Shown here: piece by piece, positions 15,293-23,295 of the stretch
Layout: every line of letters starts with the position of its first letter
Position numbering within the stretch: the first letter of the stretch is position 1
NCBI GenBank assembly: GCA_020025305.1
Contig: JAHHSG010000010.1
Span: forward strand, 1 to 64,000
Direction of reading: 5' to 3'
Source of the DNA: Oscillospiraceae bacterium
GTDB lineage: Bacteria > Bacillota > Clostridia > Oscillospirales > Oscillospiraceae
Length of the DNA: 64,000 bases
Made by a program: the position numbers and the translations under genes
Notes under the pieces: model-generated
What the model was told of the DNA's origin: nothing
The model's input: only the letters and a program-made list of their open reading frames with translations
Database searches by the model: none

Positions 15293-16558
15293 TTAGGCTC
15301 GGATACCGTTATCCACTACCACGGCGCGGGCGCGGGTCAGACGGATATCATGACGCAGCCGCACCGCCGGCAGCTGCTCACGCAGCTGCTGGGCCGTCAT
15401 CCCATACCTCTCGGTCAGCTCCTGATATTCCGCCTCAATCTCCTCTTCCGTAACCTGAATATTTTCCAGCCGGGCAATCTCCATCATAGCCAGCTCATAG
15501 CGTGCTGAAATCACGGCTTGTTCCCGGGCGTGCTCGCGAAGTGTGTCCCGTGTAAGGCCGGCGGACGCAAGATAGCTGTCCAGCTCCATGCCCTGGCTCA
15601 TCATCTGCCGCTCCAGTTCCTCCACAAGGCCCTGCAGCTGGCTATCCACCATGGACGCAGGGATCACCGTCTCCATGCCGTCTACTACCTGACGGATCAG
15701 CGCATCGGCAAATGCATCACGGGACTGGTGCTGCTTGATCTTCAGTGCTTCCTCCATCACCTGGCAGCGCAGCTGTGCCACATCGGCGCAGCCTTGTGCC
15801 TTGGCAAATGCATCCGTCAGCTCCGGCACGGTGCGGCGCACGATGCGATGTGCCTTCACCTTGAAAACAGCCTCCTTCCCGGCAAGCTCCTGCGTGTACT
15901 GCTGGGGGAAGGTGACTTTGACCTCTCGCTCCTCATTGACACGAATGCCAGCCACCTGTTCTTCAAAGCCGGGGATGAACATGCCGCTGCCTAAAACAAG
16001 AGGATACTTCTCCGCTTTGCCTCCCTCAAAGGGAACACCGTCCACAAACCCTTCGAAGTCCAATGTTACCTCGTCGCCCATGGCGGCACGCTCCTGTTCC
16101 GCCTCAGTCATATGGGCGCGGCAATACGCTGACAGTGCAGACTCTACATCATCATTGCTCAATTCCGCATTCGGCCACACCGCCTTGAGCCCTTTATACT
16201 GCCCCAGCTTCACCTCTGGATAGAGGTCCATAAGAGCCGAAAACACATAGCCATCCGGGCCGATGGACTCCACCTTCAGCGTGGGGGTACCGGCAATCTG
16301 CAAATCAGCCTCGTTCACGGCCTCTACCAGTGCAGCGGGGAACGTCTCGTTCACGGCCTCCTGATAGAGCACATCCGCTCCGTAGACCTTTTCCAGTTCC
16401 TCACGGGGGGCAGCACCGGGGGCATAGCCCTCCACCAGATAAAATGCCTTGCACGCAGCATAGACCTTCTTGAGCGCCTTATGCCATGTGTCCTCATCAA
16501 TACGAATCGTCAGGCGTGCCTGCCGGTTTTCCAACATCTCACATTTTTCAACAATCAT
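15293..16558 (-). CDS. tig: Trigger factor-like chaperone with altered ribosome-docking motif
   Basis: Trigger factor binds nascent chains at the ribosome exit and has prolyl isomerase activity. The 421-aa protein has the standard three parts: an N-terminal domain (about 1-115), an FKBP-type PPIase domain (about 150-235, GDEVTLDFEGFVDGVPFEGG then GSGMFIPGFEEQVAG), and a helical C-terminal chaperone domain. The conserved ribosome-binding signature GFRxGKxP is GYAPGAAP here (residues 44-51), so the F-R-K docking residues are gone. It may be a second, ribosome-independent paralogue. It is monocistronic; the usual clpP/clpX partners are not adjacent. Confidence 0.88.
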   Translation of the reverse strand: MIVEKCEMLENRQARLTIRIDEDTWHKALKKVYAACKAFYLVEGYAPGAAPREELEKVYGADVLYQEAVNETFPAALVEAVNEADLQIAGTPTLKVESIGPDGYVFSALMDLYPEVKLGQYKGLKAVWPNAELSNDDVESALSAYCRAHMTEAEQERAAMGDEVTLDFEGFVDGVPFEGGKAEKYPLVLGSGMFIPGFEEQVAGIRVNEEREVKVTFPQQYTQELAGKEAVFKVKAHRIVRRTVPELTDAFAKAQGCADVAQLRCQVMEEALKIKQHQSRDAFADALIRQVVDGMETVIPASMVDSQLQGLVEELERQMMSQGMELDSYLASAGLTRDTLREHAREQAVISARYELAMMEIARLENIQVTEEEIEAEYQELTERYGMTAQQLREQLPAVRLRHDIRLTRARAVVVDNGIRA

Positions 16559-16587
16559 GGGGAACCTCCCTTGTTATATTCAGGAAT

Positions 16588-16616
16588 AGTATAATATAAA
16601 GTTCTTTTTTGTGCAA
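16588..16616 (-). promoter_or_regulatory. Promoter of trigger-factor gene
   Basis: On the minus strand, TTGCAC, a 17-bp spacer and TATACT. The distance to the ATG leaves a short leader with GGGAGG before the start. Confidence 0.7.
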
Positions 16617-16655
16617 CCTGTTGGAGAAATTATATCCCCACACCGCAACTTGTGT

Positions 16656-16683
16656 TTGCATTACTGTATCATTGTGCTATAAT
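16656..16683 (+). promoter_or_regulatory. Promoter of Crp/Fnr regulator
   Basis: TTGCAT (16656-16661), a 16-bp spacer and a perfect TATAAT (16678-16683). Confidence 0.7.
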
Positions 16684-16754
16684 GTAAAAGAGATTGTCAA
16701 AAAATTTGCGAATTACTTTGCCGTTTTTCTCTTAATGAAAGGAAGTGTATCCTC

Positions 16755-17408
16755 ATGGAGACCATTTCATCTCCGATTTTCCAGGGCATCAGCCCGGAGG
16801 AGCTGCAGTGTATGCAGGAGTGTTTCCATATGCGCAAGCAGCACTTCCGCAGCGATGAAGTGGTCTATACTTTCTATCAGCAAAAGGACATGATTGGCAT
16901 TCTATCCACCGGCACAGCACTGGTGGAGCGCATTGATGAAAAAGGCAGCCGCACCATTTTGGAGCATCTGGAGCGTGGGGGTGTTTTCGGTGAAATGCTG
17001 ATTTTTGAGAATACCGCTGATGACTGTGTGTCCGTGATTGCTGAGTCGACCTGTGATGTATGGTTCATGCGCAGCGACCAGCTGACCAAGCGCTGTCAAA
17101 AAGCCTGCGCCCACCACAGCCGCATGGTGGAAAATATGTTCCGCCTTGTGGCTGACAAGGCGACGGCACTCTCTGAGCGTGTGGAAGTACTCAGCCGCCG
17201 CAGTATCCGAGAAAAGCTCCTATGCTATTTTCAGCTGCAGACCTATTGCCGCGGCAGCGATACCTTTACGCTGCCCTTCTCCCTCAGTGCGCTGGCCGAT
17301 TACATCTCCACCGACCGCAGTGCCATGATGCGGGAGCTGAAAAAACTCCGCGTCGAAGGGCTGGTGCAGCTGAACGGACGCGCCGTTACACTGACAGACC
17401 GCTTTTAG
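16755..17408 (+). CDS. Crp/Fnr-family transcription regulator
   Basis: The 217-aa protein has an N-terminal cyclic-nucleotide-binding-like beta barrel (about 10-120, with ERGGVFGEMLIFE as the FGE/D phosphate-cassette region), a dimer helix, and a C-terminal winged helix (about 150-215; LSALADYISTDRSAMMRELKKL is the recognition helix-turn-helix). No N-terminal cysteine cluster of the Fnr type is present, so it senses something other than an Fe-S cluster. It sits directly upstream of nfnAB on the same strand, separated by a promoter, so control of nfnAB is a reasonable guess but unproven. Confidence 0.87.
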   Translation: METISSPIFQGISPEELQCMQECFHMRKQHFRSDEVVYTFYQQKDMIGILSTGTALVERIDEKGSRTILEHLERGGVFGEMLIFENTADDCVSVIAESTCDVWFMRSDQLTKRCQKACAHHSRMVENMFRLVADKATALSERVEVLSRRSIREKLLCYFQLQTYCRGSDTFTLPFSLSALADYISTDRSAMMRELKKLRVEGLVQLNGRAVTLTDRF

Positions 17409-17431
17409 TTGTTGTATCTGTGGTAAAGTAA

Positions 17432-17461
17432 TTGACTACAGCAGTTTGACTATGATAGAAT
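17432..17461 (+). promoter_or_regulatory. Promoter of nfnAB
   Basis: TTGACT (17432-17437), an 18-bp spacer and TAGAAT (17456-17461), just after the Crp/Fnr stop codon. Confidence 0.7.
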
Positions 17462-17533
17462 ATTACAATATGGCAGAGCACTTTTGTCCCCATTCATTTT
17501 TTGCGCGAAATAGAAAGAAAGAAGGAGCATTCT

Positions 17534-18376
17534 ATGTATCGCATTGTAAACAAAAAAGCGTTGAAACCCACTGTAATTGCCTACGAAATTGAGGCTCCCA
17601 TGGTGGCCAAGAAGGCCCAACCCGGGCAGTTCATCATTCTGCGCGTAGACGAAAATGGCGAGCGCATCCCCATCACCATCCATGACTATGATCGTGAAAA
17701 GGGCACTGTAACCATTATCGTCCAAACCGTAGGCGCCACTACCGAGAAGCTGAGTCACAAAGAAGCCGGCGAATGTCTGCAGGACTTTGTCGGTCCTCTG
17801 GGCCGCCCCACGGAGACCGAGGGCAAGAAGAAAGTCTGCGTCGTTGGCGGCGGTGTAGGCTGTGCTATTGCCTATCCCGTACTGAAGAAGTTCCACGACT
17901 GTGGCGCTGAAGTACACGCCGTTGTGGGCTTCAAGAACAAGGACGTGGTCATTCTTGAGGACGAGTTCCGTGCCGTTTCCAGTGTGCTGAAGGTATGTAC
18001 CGATGACGGCTCCTATGGTCAGAAAGGCCTTGTAACCGAGGCTTTGAAGCAGCTGCTGGATGAGGGTAACATGTATGACGAGATTTTTGCCATCGGCCCT
18101 ATGCCTATGATGAAATTTGTCTGCAAGACCACCGAGCCCTACGGCGTTCCCACCACCGTTTCCATGAGCCCCATCATGGTAGACGGTACCGGCATGTGCG
18201 GCGGCTGCCGCCTGACTGTGGACGGTGAGACCAAGTTTGCATGCGTGGATGGACCCGACTTCGACGGTCATAAGGTGGACTGGGATCTGGCTGTTAAGCG
18301 CAACCAGATGTACCACGAGTTTGAAGTACACAAGCATGAGGAAACTTGCAATCTGTTCAAGCAGGAGGTAAAGTAA
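17534..18376 (+). CDS. nfnA: NfnA, small subunit of ferredoxin:NADP oxidoreductase
   Basis: NfnA binds FAD and a 2Fe-2S cluster and, with NfnB, couples NADH and reduced ferredoxin to NADP+ reduction by electron bifurcation. The 280-aa protein has the FNR-like FAD domain (KAQPGQFIILRV), the NAD domain (CVVGGGVGCAIAYPVLK), and a C-terminal cysteine cluster DGTGMCGGCRL...FACVDGP that ligates the 2Fe-2S centre. The start is the ATG at 17534 after AAGGAGC; an earlier in-frame start lacks a ribosome-binding site. It is followed at 1 nt by nfnB. Related proteins are often labelled sulfide dehydrogenase or dihydroorotate dehydrogenase electron-transfer subunit. Confidence 0.92.
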   Translation: MYRIVNKKALKPTVIAYEIEAPMVAKKAQPGQFIILRVDENGERIPITIHDYDREKGTVTIIVQTVGATTEKLSHKEAGECLQDFVGPLGRPTETEGKKKVCVVGGGVGCAIAYPVLKKFHDCGAEVHAVVGFKNKDVVILEDEFRAVSSVLKVCTDDGSYGQKGLVTEALKQLLDEGNMYDEIFAIGPMPMMKFVCKTTEPYGVPTTVSMSPIMVDGTGMCGGCRLTVDGETKFACVDGPDFDGHKVDWDLAVKRNQMYHEFEVHKHEETCNLFKQEVK

Positions 18377-18377
18377 G

Positions 18378-19769
18378 ATGGCCAATATGAGTTTGAAGAA
18401 AAATCCGATGCCTTCTCAGGATCCCAATGTCCGCAACAAAAACTTTCTGGAAGTTGCACTGGGCTACACCGAGGAGCAGGCTCTGGACGAAGCTGCCCGC
18501 TGCCTGAACTGTAAGAATCATCCCTGCGTAAGCGGCTGCCCCGTGAACGTCAGAATCCCTGAATTTATTCAGAAGATTACTGAGAAGGACTATGAGGGTG
18601 CCTATCAGGTCATCCATCAGACCAGCTCCCTGCCCGCTGTCTGCGGCCGTGTCTGTCCTCAGGAGAGCCAGTGCGAGATGCACTGCGTGCGCGGCATCAA
18701 GGGCGAGCCTGTCGGTATCGGCCGTCTGGAGCGCTTTGTGGCTGACTGGCACAACGCCCACGCTGCCGAAGCTCCCGAAGTCCCCGCCTCCAACGGCCAC
18801 AAGGTGGCTGTGGTGGGTTCCGGCCCCTCCGGTCTGACCTGCGCAGGCGATCTGGCCAAGAAGGGCTATGAGGTCACCGTATTCGAGGCACTGCATCTGG
18901 CCGGCGGTGTTCTGGTATATGGTATCCCCGAATTCCGTCTGCCCAAGACCATCGTCCAGAAGGAAGTGGATGGTCTGAAGGCTATGGGTGTAAAGGTGGA
19001 AACCAACATGGTCATCGGCCGCGTCTGCTCCATCGACGAGCTGATGGAAGAGTACGGCTTTGAAGCTGTGTTTATCGGTTCTGGTGCAGGTCTTCCTATG
19101 TTCATGAATATCCCCGGCGAGAACTTGAAGGGTGTCTACTCCGCCAACGAATTCCTGACCCGTATCAACCTGATGAAGGCTTACCGCGAAGACAGCGATA
19201 CGCCAATTATGGATCTCAAGGGCAAGAAAGTGGCTGTGGTCGGCGGCGGTAACGTGGCTATGGATGCTGCACGCTGCTCCAAGCGTCTGGGTGCCGATGT
19301 ATATGTGGTATATCGCCGTGGCATGGAGGAGCTGCCCGCACGTCGTGAGGAGGTCGAGCACGCCATCGAAGAGGGCGTCGTGTTCAAGACCCTCAATAAC
19401 CCCGTCAAGATCAATGCTACGGAAGATGACTGCGTGGCCAGCATGACCTGCATCGAAATGGAACTGGGTGAGCCGGATGCTTCCGGCCGCCGCCGTCCTG
19501 TTGCCAAGGAAGGCAGCGAGTTTGATCTGGATGTAGATGCCGTGATCATGTCTCTGGGTACCACGCCCAATCCCCTGATCAAGAGCACAACCAAGGGACT
19601 GGAGGTCAACCGCAAGGGCGGTATCATCGTCAATGAGGATGGGCTGACCAGCCGCGACGGTGTATACGCAGGCGGTGACGCTGTCACCGGTGCTGCTACT
19701 GTAATCAAGGCAATGGGTGCCGGCAAGCTGGGCGCTAAGTCCATTGATGCATATCTCAGCAGCAAGTAA
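18378..19769 (+). CDS. nfnB: NfnB, large subunit of ferredoxin:NADP oxidoreductase (GltD-like)
   Basis: NfnB carries FAD, the NADP site and two 4Fe-4S clusters, and is the bifurcating half of Nfn. The 463-aa protein has an N-terminal cysteine region for the clusters (CLNCKNHPCVSGCPVNVRIP and CGRVCPQESQCEMHCVRG), two dinucleotide folds (VAVVGSGPSGLTCAGDLAK; VAVVGGGNVAMDAARC), and a final GGDAVTGAATVIKAMGAG. It also resembles the NADPH-glutamate synthase small chain, but no large gltB-type subunit is near, and pairing with nfnA favours Nfn. The ribosome-binding site AGGAGG overlaps the end of nfnA. Confidence 0.92.
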   Translation: MANMSLKKNPMPSQDPNVRNKNFLEVALGYTEEQALDEAARCLNCKNHPCVSGCPVNVRIPEFIQKITEKDYEGAYQVIHQTSSLPAVCGRVCPQESQCEMHCVRGIKGEPVGIGRLERFVADWHNAHAAEAPEVPASNGHKVAVVGSGPSGLTCAGDLAKKGYEVTVFEALHLAGGVLVYGIPEFRLPKTIVQKEVDGLKAMGVKVETNMVIGRVCSIDELMEEYGFEAVFIGSGAGLPMFMNIPGENLKGVYSANEFLTRINLMKAYREDSDTPIMDLKGKKVAVVGGGNVAMDAARCSKRLGADVYVVYRRGMEELPARREEVEHAIEEGVVFKTLNNPVKINATEDDCVASMTCIEMELGEPDASGRRRPVAKEGSEFDLDVDAVIMSLGTTPNPLIKSTTKGLEVNRKGGIIVNEDGLTSRDGVYAGGDAVTGAATVIKAMGAGKLGAKSIDAYLSSK

Positions 19770-19783
19770 AAACACTTACATAG

Positions 19784-19814
19784 GAGGGCAGGTCGATGGA
19801 CCTGCCCTCTTTTT
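19784..19814 (+). terminator. Terminator of nfnAB
   Basis: GAGGGCAGGTC and GACCTGCCCTC form an 11-bp stem around GATG, followed by five T residues. Confidence 0.92.
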
Positions 19815-19862
19815 ATGCGAATGGAAAACGCCACAGCCCGCTCGCCTTTTTACAGAAATCCA

Positions 19863-19916
19863 TTGACAACTATATAGCAAGTCTGCTATAATCCAACATA
19901 TAGCAGGTCAGCTATA
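19863..19916 (+). promoter_or_regulatory. Promoter of sdpR-sdpI with two palindromic operators
   Basis: TTGACA (19863-19868), an 18-bp spacer and TATAAT (19887-19892). Two matching inverted repeats overlap it: TATAGCAAGTCTGCTATA (19873-19890), between the boxes and into the -10, and TATAGCAGGTCAGCTATA (19899-19916), over the start site. Their centres are 26 bp apart. This is a classic autorepressor arrangement for the ArsR-type protein encoded next. Confidence 0.85.
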
Positions 19917-19947
19917 TAGTTTCATTTGTATCATGGAGGATTTATTG

Positions 19948-20244
19948 ATGAGTGACGAGTTTTTTCAGGCACTATCCAATCCATATCGCAGAGAAATGAT
20001 CCGGCTTCTCAAATGGAAAAGCATGAGCGTGGGCGAAATTGTGGAGAGATTTAATATCGCACAGCCCACGATTTCCCGGCATTTAGACGTGTTAAAGAAA
20101 GCAGAGATTGTCACTTCCGAACGCCGGGGAAACCAGATGATATATTCCCTGAATTTATCAACTGCCCAGGAAATGATGCTGTTTATGTCCGAACTATTTG
20201 AGCGGCAAGATGGGAAAGGCGGTGCTTCCATTGAGTGCAGCTAA
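19948..20244 (+). CDS. sdpR: ArsR/SdpR-family autorepressor
   Basis: This 98-aa winged-helix protein begins MSDEFFQALSNPYRREMIRL and has the recognition helix AQPTISRHLDVLKKAEIV, followed by the wing SERRGNQMIYSLN. These match SdpR of the Bacillus sdpRI pair and the wider ArsR family; the cysteines of metal sensors are absent. The start is the ATG at 19948 because GGAGG lies 8 nt before it. It overlaps the following sdpI gene. Two palindromes in its promoter indicate self-repression, relieved in the Bacillus model when SdpI captures SdpR at the membrane. Confidence 0.88.
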   Translation: MSDEFFQALSNPYRREMIRLLKWKSMSVGEIVERFNIAQPTISRHLDVLKKAEIVTSERRGNQMIYSLNLSTAQEMMLFMSELFERQDGKGGASIECS

Positions 20245-20836
20245 ATCCAAAGTGATGATTGGACTCCTATCCATAGCGGCACTGGTCCTATCCATTCTGA
20301 TAGAAAATGAAATAGCATCGTTTTTAGCCGTCAGCATATGTGCGATCAGCTCCCTTGTTATTTTATATAAACATCTGCCCCAGCTTTCCAATATTTCCGA
20401 GGAAAATCCGAAAACAAAAACGCTTCGTACCATAACGGTTGTCAATATCATTCTCGTTGTAGGCTGCCTACTTTTTGCAGTCCTTGCTGAAAAAGGAATG
20501 ATCCAATTATCCGATGCCCAGTCAAGTTGGCTTTTCTCCGGACTATTTGCCTTGATTATGATTGGCTTTGGAAATGCAGCACCTAAGATTCCGTTTAATC
20601 GGTATACCGGCCTTCGACTGCCTTGGACAGTGAGCGATGAAGAAACATGGATTGTGGCACACCGTATTCTTGGCTATGTCTCTTTTCCCTGTGGTCTATT
20701 ATGCTTTGCAGGCGTTGGAAATCTCAAAACCACCGTCCATATTTCGCTGGCAATGTTCTTCACGTGGATACTAATTCCAGCCGTATTGTCCTATATCTTC
20801 TTTTACAAAAAGTGGCATCCCAGAAATCCTTCCTAA
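20210..20836 (+). CDS. sdpI: SdpI-family membrane protein
   Basis: In Bacillus, SdpI gives immunity to the SDP toxin and acts as a receptor that sequesters SdpR. The 208-aa protein has about six hydrophobic segments and the family signature GNAAPKIPFNRYTGLRLPWTVSDEETW. It overlaps sdpR by about 35 nt, so the two are translationally linked. The start is uncertain: ATG 20210, GTG 20222 or TTG 20231 are in frame, and AAAGG precedes the last. No sdpABC toxin genes are nearby, so it may protect against a toxin made by others or have another role. Confidence 0.85.
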   Translation: MGKAVLPLSAAKSKVMIGLLSIAALVLSILIENEIASFLAVSICAISSLVILYKHLPQLSNISEENPKTKTLRTITVVNIILVVGCLLFAVLAEKGMIQLSDAQSSWLFSGLFALIMIGFGNAAPKIPFNRYTGLRLPWTVSDEETWIVAHRILGYVSFPCGLLCFAGVGNLKTTVHISLAMFFTWILIPAVLSYIFFYKKWHPRNPS

Positions 20837-20844
20837 AATGTGTC

Positions 20845-20883
20845 ATCCCCGTGCATGGTTATGACTATGCACGGGGATTTTTT
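20845..20883 (+). terminator. Terminator of sdpR-sdpI
   Basis: ATCCCCGTGCAT and ATGCACGGGGAT form a 12-bp stem around a 10-nt loop, followed by six T residues. Confidence 0.9.
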
Positions 20884-20884
20884 G

Positions 20885-21090
20885 TTTTCTGATCTGCGTC
20901 ACCTGCTTTTCTTATCATAAACTTTTGCAAGTGCATATGCTTTCTGACAATGCAGCTGGCAGTTTTTATGTGAGGACACACTGGTAACCGTCTCCCGCTG
21001 TCTGCCTCGCCTTCCCTGCAGATGCAGGGTTTTCCAGATATGAACCCCATCCCCACTTCCTTCTGCTGAAAGCATACCCACGTTAGATCA
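20885..21090. other. Intergenic stretch without a supported gene
   Basis: About 200 bp lie between the sdpI terminator and the terminator of the leftward radical SAM gene. Two short open frames of about 60 codons on the minus strand overlap each other and lack a clear ribosome-binding site. A small CTGCAT/ATGCAG inverted repeat is present. I see no gene, RNA or repeat that I can support. Confidence 0.5.
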
Positions 21091-21096
21091 CAGGAA

Positions 21097-21129
21097 AAAG
21101 GACAGCTGTGTGATACACAGCTGTCCTTT
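21097..21129 (-). terminator. Terminator of radical SAM gene 21211-22098
   Basis: AAAGGACAGCTGTGT and ACACAGCTGTCCTTT form a perfect 15-bp stem with a 3-nt loop. The minus-strand tail is U-rich (CCTTTTTCC). Confidence 0.88.
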
Positions 21130-21210
21130 GCAAAGCAAATCCTAAATGGAACCAGGACACAATATGTTTCTGCACATCGCCGCCAAGCTCGTCCCCGATT
21201 ACGTTATCAA

Positions 21211-22098
21211 TCAGAAATCAATATTTCCATCCATCACACGCAGATCATAGGGTTCAAAGACCACGTTGCGGTACTTATCCACATCCATAACCACACCCGT
21301 CCAATCGGAATGAATCTCACCCGTCTGCTTGATGAGGATATCATAGAGGATGTCGTAAGTCACACCGTCCTCTCCCTTCTCCACAATGGTGGAATAGGGC
21401 AAGGTCTTGTGGTAGGTCATATGAAGTCCCTTGTACGCAAAGTGGAAGCCATTACGCATACGACAGCCTTCCAGCCCTTTGTAGGTAAACTGCTTTTTCA
21501 GATCCTGTAGGATCTTGTCATTTTCCTCTTCATAGAGGTTTTCCGGCGTTGTTTCCGTATAGTCGTAACGGAACTGAATGGGTATGTTGTAGGGCAGGAA
21601 ACGCTGTACATACTTCTCCAGATCTTTCGCCGGATAATTGCGGTACAATACGCAATTGATACGCTTCGGGCAGGCAATCTGGGCGATGATCTCGTCAGGA
21701 GACTCCTCCACATACTTGACCAAATGACGGGAGATGTTCATACAGGTAATCTTATCCTTGTTGCGGCGGGTAAAGTCCAGCATTTCCTCAGCGTTGTACT
21801 GCTTTTGCACAGGAAAAGTAGTGTTGATGTAGATCTTGTGTGTGGATGGAATCGCATCCAGCATCCGCTGCAGGGAATCCAGATTGGCCAGAGGCTCGCC
21901 TCCGGTAAAAACAAAGTCGCAGTATGGAGTAATCTCATCCATCACACGGATACTTTCCATAATCTTATCCAGGGAAAAATTACTGCAATCTGCGTACTCC
22001 TGTTTATTTATGCAGAAGGGGCAATGGTTGCCGCAGTCGTAAGGCACAAAAACTGTGACAGTTGCGCCGCCTTCGCGCGTTTTGTAAGGGTTACTCAT
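21211..22098 (-). CDS. Radical SAM protein, substrate unknown
   Basis: This 295-aa protein has the radical SAM cluster motif CGNHCPFC (CX3CX2C) close to the N-terminus, then FTGGEPL, the GGE motif that contacts SAM. The C-terminal part is about 100 residues with scattered cysteines (ACPKRINC, GCRMRNG) but no clear SPASM-type CX9-15GX4C array. The MoaA/QueE-like barrel start VFVPYDCGNHCPFCINKQE suggests a small-molecule or tRNA/peptide modifier. No candidate precursor peptide or partner gene lies beside it. It is monocistronic with its own promoter and terminator. Confidence 0.83.
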   Translation of the reverse strand: MSNPYKTREGGATVTVFVPYDCGNHCPFCINKQEYADCSNFSLDKIMESIRVMDEITPYCDFVFTGGEPLANLDSLQRMLDAIPSTHKIYINTTFPVQKQYNAEEMLDFTRRNKDKITCMNISRHLVKYVEESPDEIIAQIACPKRINCVLYRNYPAKDLEKYVQRFLPYNIPIQFRYDYTETTPENLYEEENDKILQDLKKQFTYKGLEGCRMRNGFHFAYKGLHMTYHKTLPYSTIVEKGEDGVTYDILYDILIKQTGEIHSDWTGVVMDVDKYRNVVFEPYDLRVMDGNIDF

Positions 22099-22136
22099 GG
22101 TATATCAACCAACCTTCCAATAATTATCCAAAGAAT

Positions 22137-22165
22137 ATTTTATTACAAATCGCCAAAAAATGCAA
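22137..22165 (-). promoter_or_regulatory. Promoter of radical SAM gene
   Basis: TTGCAT (22165-22160), a 17-bp spacer and TAAAAT (22142-22137) on the minus strand. Confidence 0.7.
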
Positions 22166-22243
22166 GGAAAATGCGCTAAATAATGTTTTTTATTCTATAA
22201 GCAAAAATGTGCCCACTTTCCTACCCACGCCCGCCTGCTGGCT

Positions 22244-22777
22244 TTACTTTTGCAGTTCCTCTCGAATCTGTTGAAATGCCGACGCCTCTCCCTCTTCCTT
22301 CAACAAAAACAGCCAACGTTCAATGAGCTCGCTGGTTTCAGGGTGGATCAAAATATGTCCCTTGGACTGCATAAAATAGTCGTAGGCGGAACTATCGGTG
22401 TACTTGTCGCCTTGATAGATGCGGCAGGCTGCGATGCGGTCACAAAACATCTCCGCCACGTATTTTTTCGGCATCTTGCATCCGCCCATATAGACTTCAC
22501 CTTCCGGCCCGATACAGTAATCAATCCAGTACTCAAAGTGGTGTCGATTTTTCCCCTTGTGGTGAAGCCAGGACATGCTCACACCCTTAGTCAAGCGTTC
22601 TTGATCGTTAGGACTGCGGTAACCTTGGTAATATTTGCAGCCGCGCCAGAATTCCGAAGGGCTGTACTTACTCAAATCATGGGTCAGCCCCTGCCATATG
22701 AGCCCCAGACGAAAGCAATATCGCCGCACCAGGCGGCGGTGACAATTGACTGTATGTAGATGGGCACGAATTTGCAT
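22244..22777 (-). CDS. DUF5662-family protein
   Basis: This 177-aa soluble protein begins MQIRAHLHTVNCHRRLVRRY. It has many ordered histidines and acidic residues: HTVNCHRRLV, GLTHDLSKYSPSEF, WLHHKGKNRHHFEYW. An HDLSKY motif set between helices recalls an HD-domain-like metal site. This is the pattern of DUF5662, common in gut Clostridia, function unknown. The start is the ATG at 22777 because AGGAGG lies 8 nt upstream; an in-frame codon 21 nt earlier precedes that site. It is monocistronic. Confidence 0.82.
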   Translation of the reverse strand: MQIRAHLHTVNCHRRLVRRYCFRLGLIWQGLTHDLSKYSPSEFWRGCKYYQGYRSPNDQERLTKGVSMSWLHHKGKNRHHFEYWIDYCIGPEGEVYMGGCKMPKKYVAEMFCDRIAACRIYQGDKYTDSSAYDYFMQSKGHILIHPETSELIERWLFLLKEEGEASAFQQIREELQK

Positions 22778-22862
22778 AAACGAGCCTCCTGTACGCATGA
22801 TAGTTTATTATAGCACATTCCGCACGAAAAGCACAGGAAAAATGAACCGCACAAAGGTGGGG

Positions 22863-22899
22863 AAAAAGAGCAGCTCCGCCCAAAGGACGGAGCTGCTCT
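22863..22899 (-). terminator. Terminator of SASP gene
   Basis: AGAGCAGCTCCG and CGGAGCTGCTCT form a 12-bp stem around 9 nt, with a U5 tail on the minus strand. Confidence 0.9.
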
Positions 22900-22915
22900 A
22901 TGGTGTGCGAGAAGG

Positions 22916-23116
22916 TTAGTGATTCTTCTCGTAGGACTCGATCATCTTTTTGACCATCTGGCCGCCTACGCTGCCGGCCTCGCGGGAAGTCAGGTCGCCG
23001 TTGTAACCATTTTTCAGGTCAACGCCCACCTCGCTGGCGGCTTCCATCTTAAACTTGTCCATAGCCTCGCGGGCCTCGGGGACAACCAGCTTGTTCTTGC
23101 TACTCTTACCAGACAT
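22916..23116 (-). CDS. Alpha/beta-type small acid-soluble spore protein
   Basis: These proteins coat and protect spore DNA against UV and heat and are degraded by the Gpr protease at germination. The 66-aa protein contains the family core: KFKMEAASEVGVDLKNGYNG (the Gpr cleavage region is around the E-x-A-S-E-x-G-V segment), then LTSREAGSVGGQMVKKMIE. It is monocistronic with AAAAGGAG before the ATG. It should be transcribed in the forespore by sigma-G; I could not fit a clean sigma-G promoter upstream. It shows the organism makes endospores. Confidence 0.96.
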   Translation of the reverse strand: MSGKSSKNKLVVPEAREAMDKFKMEAASEVGVDLKNGYNGDLTSREAGSVGGQMVKKMIESYEKNH

Positions 23117-23249
23117 AGTTTTTTCTCCTTTTCCTTACTTTGATTCGCCGGATTGGGTATCGCAAGTGTAGTTTTACTCGAAAAGAAGGAAATATTCTAT
23201 TTTTCTACCGGTAAAATTTACCCATGTTCTTATATTGGAAGAAAGCAAA

Positions 23250-23284
23250 AAGAAACTTTGCAGTCAAAAACTGCAAAGTTTCTT
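23250..23284 (-). terminator. Terminator of the amino-sugar operon
   Basis: AAGAAACTTTGCAGT and ACTGCAAAGTTTCTT form a perfect 15-bp stem with a 5-nt loop just past the nagA stop. A U-rich tail follows on the minus strand. Confidence 0.9.
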
Positions 23285-23295
23285 AAACCATTCTT

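Noticed and set aside
18378..19769. Glutamate synthase small subunit (gltD) for the gene here called nfnB
   Set aside because: No large GltB-type subunit nearby, and the preceding gene is an NfnA-type flavoprotein with a 2Fe-2S motif.
20865..21081. Two ~60-aa minus-strand frames after sdpI
   Set aside because: They overlap each other, lack ribosome-binding sites and match nothing I recognise.
22916..23165. Sigma-G promoter upstream of the SASP gene
   Set aside because: Candidate boxes (GATAC and CAAAGTA) have the wrong spacing; forespore control is expected from the family, not seen.
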